From the NCBI RefSeq assembly GCF_963855985.1, contig NC_087099.1:12554001-12618000 (forward strand): a stretch of DNA of 64,000 nucleotides, in the 5' to 3' direction. Below are positions 58,314 through 64,000 of this stretch, in pieces (within the stretch, counting starts at the first letter, position 1; every line of letters starts with the position of its first letter). The stretch is from Ostrinia nubilalis. Lineage: Eukaryota > Arthropoda > Insecta > Lepidoptera > Crambidae. Below the pieces are notes generated by a model. The model was not told the origin of the DNA and made no database searches. It saw nothing but the letters and a program-made list of their open reading frames with translations. Made by a program: the position numbers and the translations under genes.

Positions 58314-58549
58314 AAACATGGGCATATAAATGGTATGGTGAAGTCAGAAATTTGATATCATCATTTTATTTTTTTAAATTTTAATACAAAATAAATTTTA
58401 TAAAATCTCGATTTGTATGTAAATTAAAATGAAGATATCAATTTTCTGACTTCACCATACCATTTATATGACCTAGTGTCGGTGTCATATGCTAGTATGT
58501 CATGGGCTAGTGTCGGTGTCATATACCCATTTACCTAACACCCTGTATA

Positions 58550-59000
58550 TGTTACGGTCAAAGTGATAAATGTGAAAATTATGAATAATCGCCGGTTATT
58601 ATGAATAATTACCGCATGATTTGGTAAATGTGATTAATATGAGGTCATTTATGTGTGTATAAAACTAAATAGGCGGCATAGGGGTACCGCCGCACCTTAA
58701 CCTATTTTTCACTTTAAATCAAAACATTATGTTATAGGCATCATGGAAAAGTAATATTTTCCAAGAAACATTCCAAACTCATTATGCCAAATTATATTAA
58801 TATAATGATATCAAAACGTACAAAAGTTTGGCTGTACATGAGCACGTACACAAGATGTTGTTCTCTTTTATTAAATTTGTTAGTACTAAGGTTGAATTAT
58901 TAAATAATCACTGAATGTGATTAATTTATCACTTTTACCGCGACTGTCATAATAACCGGTTATTATTAATAATTTTCAATTTATCACATTAACCGTAACA
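58550..59000. mobile_element. MITE with about 53-bp TIRs
   Basis: TGTTACGGTCAAAGTGATAA at the left and TTATCACATTAACCGTAACA at the right are inverted repeats, continuing inward to CCGGTTATTATG. TA-rich flanks (TATA/TATAG) fit a TA target. It starts four bases after the MITE that contains the copia element. Confidence 0.85.
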
Positions 59001-59763
59001 TATAGATGTATGTGACTTCTCGAATGGAATCCATACAGTTACATTGTCTCCAGGTACTAGAGAGATATTGTCTAAAGCTTGGAGCTAGCTCGTAGCTAAA
59101 TGAGCACCCCGGGAGCCCAGCAATAATGAATGGCGTCGTACGAGCCAGCACGACGTGTCTCGTATGGAGTTTAATTAAACCCTACATACGGTACAGGCTG
59201 TTCGTTGTTCCAGAGAGCTCTTAACAAAGGCTAATAACACGTATTAAATGATAGAAATAAAATGTTTTAATTTGATATCATTTATATCTACGTTAATTTT
59301 CAATTGCACTTATGAACGGCCTTCACTAGGCCAACTTTTATCGGTGATCTAGCTGTACTACATCCTATCTAAACCGGAGTTCCAACAGTAGGGAATAATA
59401 ATAAAATAAAAAATCCATCAGAATCAGATAGTATAACGCACATGTACATAATATACCATGTACATTACATCTTGCGAACCATATTAACAGGGCAATGTTA
59501 TTATTATAGAAATCGTTACTATTGTTAACTTATGAAACTCCCGAGCATTGTTCGTTAATTGTTACTGAAAGTTATTAAAAGCTAGTCAACAGTCTTCCCC
59601 CAAATTGTTTAGAAGAAATATTGCCGTGACTATTTAAAGTATTCCGTGACTGTAACTTGTAAACTATTTCACAGAACTATTTGAAAATTTAGGAACGGCC
59701 GTGGCATCGAGAAAGTGCGACGACATTGGGGAACTTAGTCTAGTAAAGGTGAGTATAGACTAG
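59001..59763. other. No gene recognised
   Basis: AT-rich intronic sequence without clear element ends. Confidence 0.4.
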
Positions 59764-60029
59764 CAGCGGTTCCCGAAAGGTGGTCCGCGGAACCCTGGGG
59801 TTCCGTAGAAAGGCCGCAAGGGTTCCGTAAAAAATATTATCCCACGTTTCGTGACCGACGTTTTTCGCGCGCACCGACTTGTTTACGCACAAGCACAAAA
59901 TATAACCTTCTGTTATATTTTGTTGCACAAGGGAGGGGCAGGGCGTGCGGGCGGAGTAGTACGGGGGTTCCGCTAGTAAAAGTATAATCAATTAGGGTTC
60001 CTTGGCAAAAAAAAAATTGGGAAACCCTG
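59764..60029. mobile_element. hAT-like non-autonomous element
   Basis: It begins CAGCGGTTCCCGAAAGGTGG and ends TTGGGAAACCCTG, a typical hAT end pair, enclosing 266 bp with repeated GGGTTCC motifs. GACTAG lies immediately outside both ends, suggesting a duplicated target now imperfect at 8 bp. Confidence 0.75.
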
Positions 60030-60199
60030 GACTAGAGCATTTACTTGTAACAGAACAACGAGCCGCTCTATAAAATGTTCTAGAGTTCACCTTTTCACGA
60101 ACCAAACCTCGTTAATTTTACCTGTATTGTACCATTCATAAGAACGTTACGTTACATAGAAAAGCAGAATGAAGTATAGTTTAGTTTAAAGTCTTAATT

Positions 60200-60395
60200 C
60201 AGGTTTGACTAGTCAAACCCCGATATCATTAAATTGAGTTTCGACCTTTGCCTGACCAAATTAATTACTCCTAGGTTTGACTAACATTATTTAGTCAAAG
60301 GCCGAAATGTTTGGGCTTTGACTAAGACTTCTAGTCAGACCTGAGGATTGACTAGTCAAACCTAGGAGTGGCGGAACTTCGAGGTTTGACTATAA
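60200..60395. repeat. Cluster of TTGACTAGTCAA palindromes
   Basis: GGTTTGACTAGTCAAACC at 60202-60219 is a perfect 18-bp palindrome. GGATTGACTAGTCAAACC recurs at 60345-60362, with several TTTGACTA half-sites between and after. CCTAGGAGT and ACTCCTAGG lie in inverted positions, so a small inverted-repeat element is likely. Confidence 0.6.
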
Positions 60396-60405
60396 CATAT
60401 GCATA

Positions 60406-61313
60406 GGGGAGCGAGGGGCTTGTTGTAACAGGGGTAAGTAGTAACAGGCTCTTTTCACTAGGATCTTAAACGCAATTGACGTATGTCTTTGACTCGATTT
60501 AACCTTTATACCGCGCCGTATCATGTTGCCATAGCTAGTGTCCCGCCGGCCGGCGCAATGAGCGGAAGTATGCACGTGCTTCATTTTTGCCAGGTAATAT
60601 AAAATTGTACTGTCGTAAAATATCGGTTTGGGTTATTATTACTGACTAATTTCAAATGTTCTATATCTTATTTCCATTCAAATTTATCTATCTCTGATAA
60701 TGTGTAACAGTTTTTATGATTGCTAAATTGTTTAAATAGTTATCTTGATAAATGTTCAAAATCATACCATGGGGTTAGTTGTAACAAAATGCGGGGGCTT
60801 GTTGTAACATGTTACAATTAATAATTACGAAGCATACCTTAGATATAAATAATTTAATCACTGTGATTTAAAAGTGCGAATATAATTATAAGTAGTGTTT
60901 AACTAAATAAGACTGCTAATTACTTAATTTTTAGGTGTTGCTTACTAAAAAAGTGTATTTACGTTGATTTTTGATAAGAATTATATAATACTTACTTTTA
61001 AAAGATGTGAATTTTATTAAAAACAAGCTAAAAAGAAATGATTAAAGGTATTATTGTCTTTTTTTTGGCGTTACTACTTGCCCCGGTAGATGTTACAACT
61101 TGCCCCAAGCACGAGGTAAGTTGTAACACCGCACTTCTTCTAGAAAATAATTGATTGTAAAATAATGACCAATATTTATGGTATTATTTTTACTTGATTT
61201 GGTACAGGAACAGTTACAGCATCCACCCATCTTTATTTAGTAGACATTTAATCAATAGATCTCAAGATATATTAGTTTTAATGAAAACTGTTACAACAAG
61301 CCCCTCGTTCCCC
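60406..61313. mobile_element. Non-autonomous DNA element, 25-bp TIRs, TA target
   Basis: GGGGAGCGAGGGGCTTGTTG(TAACA) at the left is mirrored by (TGTTA)CAACAAGCCCCTCGTTCCCC at the right; TA flanks both. GTTGTAACA or its complement recurs at several subterminal and internal places (near 60430, 60780, 60800, 61090, 61130). It has no transposase frame in 908 bp. Confidence 0.85.
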
Positions 61314-61369
61314 TACTCACCTTAAGGCAAGCAACTTATAGGTCTAGTACTTAACTGAGTCAGTGCCTG

Positions 61370-61511
61370 ACGTATGGGAGCGGCACGGGAAGGGTGACAT
61401 TGACATATTATGACGTGACAGTGTATACAAATATGAAGTACACTTGACGTCTCACTGACATTTGACATCGCAAAAACACTCCCGTGCCGCTCCTTAAACC
61501 TCAGGCACTGA
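61370..61511. mobile_element. MITE with TCAGTGCCTGA ends
   Basis: TCAGTGCCTGA at the left and TCAGGCACTGA at the right, with a second inverted pair GGAGCGGCACGGGA/TCCCGTGCCGCTCC inside, form a 142-bp foldback. The target duplication is unclear. Confidence 0.8.
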
Positions 61512-61756
61512 CTGTAAGCGCCAGAGCTATAGTTATAATGCTCTAAAGGCAAACATATGAAGTAGTAGAGTAATATAATATGCGTTAAGCAGATTAAACG
61601 GGTCGCGGCTGCAAACCGCCCAGATATAGGGCTTCGGTACAGCCTGGCGATAACAGACAACCTACTAAGTAGGTACACATGTAATTTCGAGCCAAATTAA
61701 TCTTAATTACCCTCTCAAAACTTAAACTATATAGAACGGTTGAACTGGATCTCTAA

Positions 61757-61874
61757 GGCTGAGTTGCACCACCTAACTTTGACCGTAAATATAACGATAA
61801 CCGATGTTTTTTGTATGGTGTTTGACAGATTTTTGACGTTTGTCAAAGTTAAAGTAAGATGGTGCCACCCAGCC
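61757..61874. mobile_element. MITE, TWA-target family (copy 4)
   Basis: GGCTGAGTTGCACCACCTAA at the left, with TTTGACAGATTTTTGACGTT and GGTGCCACCCAGCC at the right, is inverted relative to copy 3. TAA/TAT flank it. Confidence 0.85.
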
Positions 61875-61879
61875 TATGT

Positions 61880-63588
61880 ATACTTTTACATTACGTCATC
61901 TGCTAGTTAGTGGCAGATAACGCATGAGATGCACTCAGATTGAAATAGTAGAGTCATATAATAATATACTGCCAACCCACTTTGGTTAAAATACTGTTAA
62001 GATAATGAATACAACTTACAACAACGTGTCTCTTGTGTGACTCTTCAAGAAAATATGGGTCATCTACAAACTTATTTAAAATAGTAAGACACAGGTCTTA
62101 ACGCGACGTTTATTAATGAGTTACATTATGTACACACGGCTTGACGTTACGGCTGCGATGCTGCAACGCGAAAGTTTAAAATCTTATTATACAAACTTGT
62201 TGTCCCACGTCTCCGCACAGCTATTCTTTCTCTCTCGCAGATCTCTTTCCCGCCACTGAATCTGTCACTGTCACAATCACTGAAAAAATTATATCAAAGT
62301 AGAGTTCCACCTCGTAGAATGCAGTATAAAATAACCAGCTATACCGATTTATAACTGTCACAATATTAGCGTCCAAAGTCTGCCCTGGCTGATTACCACC
62401 GCACGTGACTTTGACCCCAGCGTAATGCGTCATTACCTAACTACCCCAAAAGATACATAAACAATTAAAACTTGGTATAATCATAAAATATTAATGTGTT
62501 ATGAATCACAACGGGTTTTAACTAATGTATTTTATAAATAACACGCAGTGTTTTCTTCCGATGACGGTAACTTACTCGTATTTGTGAAGACTTAAACACT
62601 CAGATAAGATTCAAGATAATTGCTATAATGCTTCCCAGAGACACTTGACCCTAACCTAATGAGTCGCTGTACTTTTCTCTGCATTTCCAGTTCTTAATGG
62701 TTTGCAGATAAAGAAATAATATTTTCACGCGTTCTACAGAACAGAGCCATAATTCATAAAAAAAATCATTTTTGTGTAGGACTGTTTAGTTTGTTACGAA
62801 TAAGAAAGAAGGCGATGATGATATCAACATAATATTATGCAATAATATCAATGTAATTGTAACCAAGTTAATATTATTTCATAGGCATCTAAGATGTTGA
62901 GGAACACTCAGTATTTCACGGAACAGGCAGTTTAATTGCTACTTCGGGTATGTAGATTCTTAGTACTCTATACATATAGTACTGCAATGATAAAATTATT
63001 CAAATTATACATTTACTTGATGTATAACAAATGGATAATTGTAAACCTAAGTGATACCTATAGATGATTATAGCTTCGCGCCTACAAAGCGATTAATTAC
63101 AAAATTCTGGGTAAATTGCTTGTTGAACGTAGTTTGATCTGCCTGATGTCATTCTGATGCACAAACAAATAGCAAGTGATATAACTACTCATATTAATTA
63201 GTCATCTTAGTCAGGAACAATTTTGATCTCCATTGACGTTCGCGTGCACAGAAACAATAGAAAATCAGTTTTTTCGATCCACTGAATCGTTAACATTAGC
63301 ACTATAAAATAAGAGTCCCCCGCACGTCGATCTGTTCGCGAGAAACTCAAAATTGCTGAAGGGAATTTCATGCGGTTTTCATCAACAGGTAGGGTGAATT
63401 CTACGCAATGCGTCTACAAGACACGCGCGAGTTATAAATTCGCTCGTGTTCGCGCGTAGGATTCGCGGCGAATTAGCCCTTCTGGACAAGGCCTTAGTCG
63501 TTTTGTGACAGAACTATTACGTGAGCGAAACTGAGGGCAAAAATATTAAAGGTACAAATAATAATATTTTTATGTCTTTTAACTTCAG
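61880..63588. other. Intron before the last visible PAQR4 exon; no gene
   Basis: AT-rich sequence. The stretch at 63380-63495 (GCGCGTAGGATTCGCGGCGA, GAATTAGCCCTTCTGGACAA) looks like the end of a dispersed repeat, but its other end was not found. Confidence 0.4.
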
Positions 63589-63729
63589 GATGCGGTCTCG
63601 TTGGGAGGTGGCGTCATCGGAGCCATGCACATCCCGGAGAAGTGGTTCCCAGGGACCGTGGACCGCTGCCTCAACTCGCATAACATTATGCACGTGCTCG
63701 TGGTCCTGGCCGTGTACTCCATGCACCAG
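63589..63729 (+). CDS. PAQR4: PAQR4 internal exon (last visible)
   Basis: A TTTTAACTTCAG acceptor and CACCAG|GTAGCA donor bound 141 bp (47 codons), phase 0 to 0. It encodes the penultimate membrane helix and the family C-terminal signature: HIPEKWFPGTVD followed by NSHNIMHVL, the HxxxH pair that completes the PAQR metal site. It is collinear with vertebrate PAQR4 (LPERWGPG...NSHQIMHLL). The terminal exon should lie beyond 64000. The intron before it is 11.6 kb and holds the copia element. Confidence 0.93.
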
Positions 63730-63793
63730 GTAGCAAACTCCTTTCATACCAGAAAGTTTTCACTACTTTTACTCAAGTCGATTTACTTTTACT

Positions 63794-63990
63794 AAGTCGA
63801 ACCTTAACTTCGAACTCCTATGTTCTTCTGGTTAATTTCGTTGTGGGTCCTGTGACAGTTAATTTTCCCCCTTGACAAACTTGACCTACACTGGTTGGGT
63901 TTTTGTTGGCGGTCAAGCTGTATATCCTGACTACACAGGAGTTGCAGCTGTGTGGGAATAGTCCCGTACTTTTACACTACCTTCCCAGGA
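63794..63990 (+). repeat. Intronic duplication (downstream copy), paired with 51587-51803
   Basis: It has the same ordered blocks as the upstream copy, from AAGTCGAACCTTAACTTCGA to GAATAGTCCCGTACTTTTAC, with moderate divergence. It lies 64 bp after a PAQR4 exon and runs nearly to the window edge. Confidence 0.85.
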
Positions 63991-64000
63991 TAGTGCTCCT

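Larger units (their letters stand above)
53879..58545. mobile_element. Foldback MITE split by the copia insertion
   Basis: The left piece 53879-53929 begins CAGGGTGTTAGGTAAATGGG, and the right piece 58319-58545 ends in its complement; TA flanks the outer ends. CACTAGCCCATG near the insertion point also matches inverted CATGGGCTAGTGTCGGTGTC near 58500. Without the copia element and one AACAT target copy, the MITE would be about 275 bp. Confidence 0.85.

Overview
This window looks like intron-dominated nuclear DNA of a moth or butterfly (Lepidoptera). It is AT-rich. It carries many short interspersed repeats of types common in lepidopteran genomes: RTE-type LINE tails ending in GAAC units, repeats with CAGA or GACT microsatellites, and numerous MITEs. 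The only confidently recognised host gene is split by very large introns. There are no operons, rRNAs or CRISPR arrays, and no bacterial features.

Host genes. A PAQR4 orthologue (progestin and adipoQ receptor family, seven-transmembrane) runs on the + strand. Four internal coding exons are visible at 19522-19740, 49340-49443, 51835-51972 and 63589-63729. They join in consistent phase and carry the PAQR metal-site motifs. The first and last coding exons lie outside the window or were not found, so nearly everything else is PAQR4 intron. The first visible exon is followed by two partial tandem copies of itself. The sequence just upstream of the third exon recurs just downstream of the fourth. 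Exon-like segments on the - strand (about 26.6, 17.7 and 10.0 kb) hint at an unrecognised antisense gene inside the introns.

Mobile DNA by region. 0-3.6 kb: a LINE on the - strand with an intact PHD/coiled-coil/SGNH-like ORF1 and the endonuclease plus start of the RT of ORF2, cut by the window edge. 4-18 kb: short repeats, a 6.3-7.0 kb tandem array, a cluster of small palindromes, foldback elements and MITEs. 18-40 kb: RTE fragments, MITEs and microsatellite-bearing repeats. 40-47.3 kb: an exact 162-bp inverted repeat, then a 3.2-kb composite in which two inverted copies of a roughly 1.1-kb sequence flank a decayed LINE RNase H region. 53.9-58.3 kb: a complete, apparently young Ty1/copia LTR retrotransposon (about 1282 codons) nested inside a MITE, which adjoins a second MITE. 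59.7-61.9 kb: hAT-like, TA-target and TWA-target MITEs.

The parts most worth a second look are: the PCNA-binding-type (PIP) motif at the end of the LINE ORF1; the PAQR4 partial exon copy that differs from its parent only at synonymous sites; the composite inverted structure at 44-47 kb; and the nested copia/MITE insertion.
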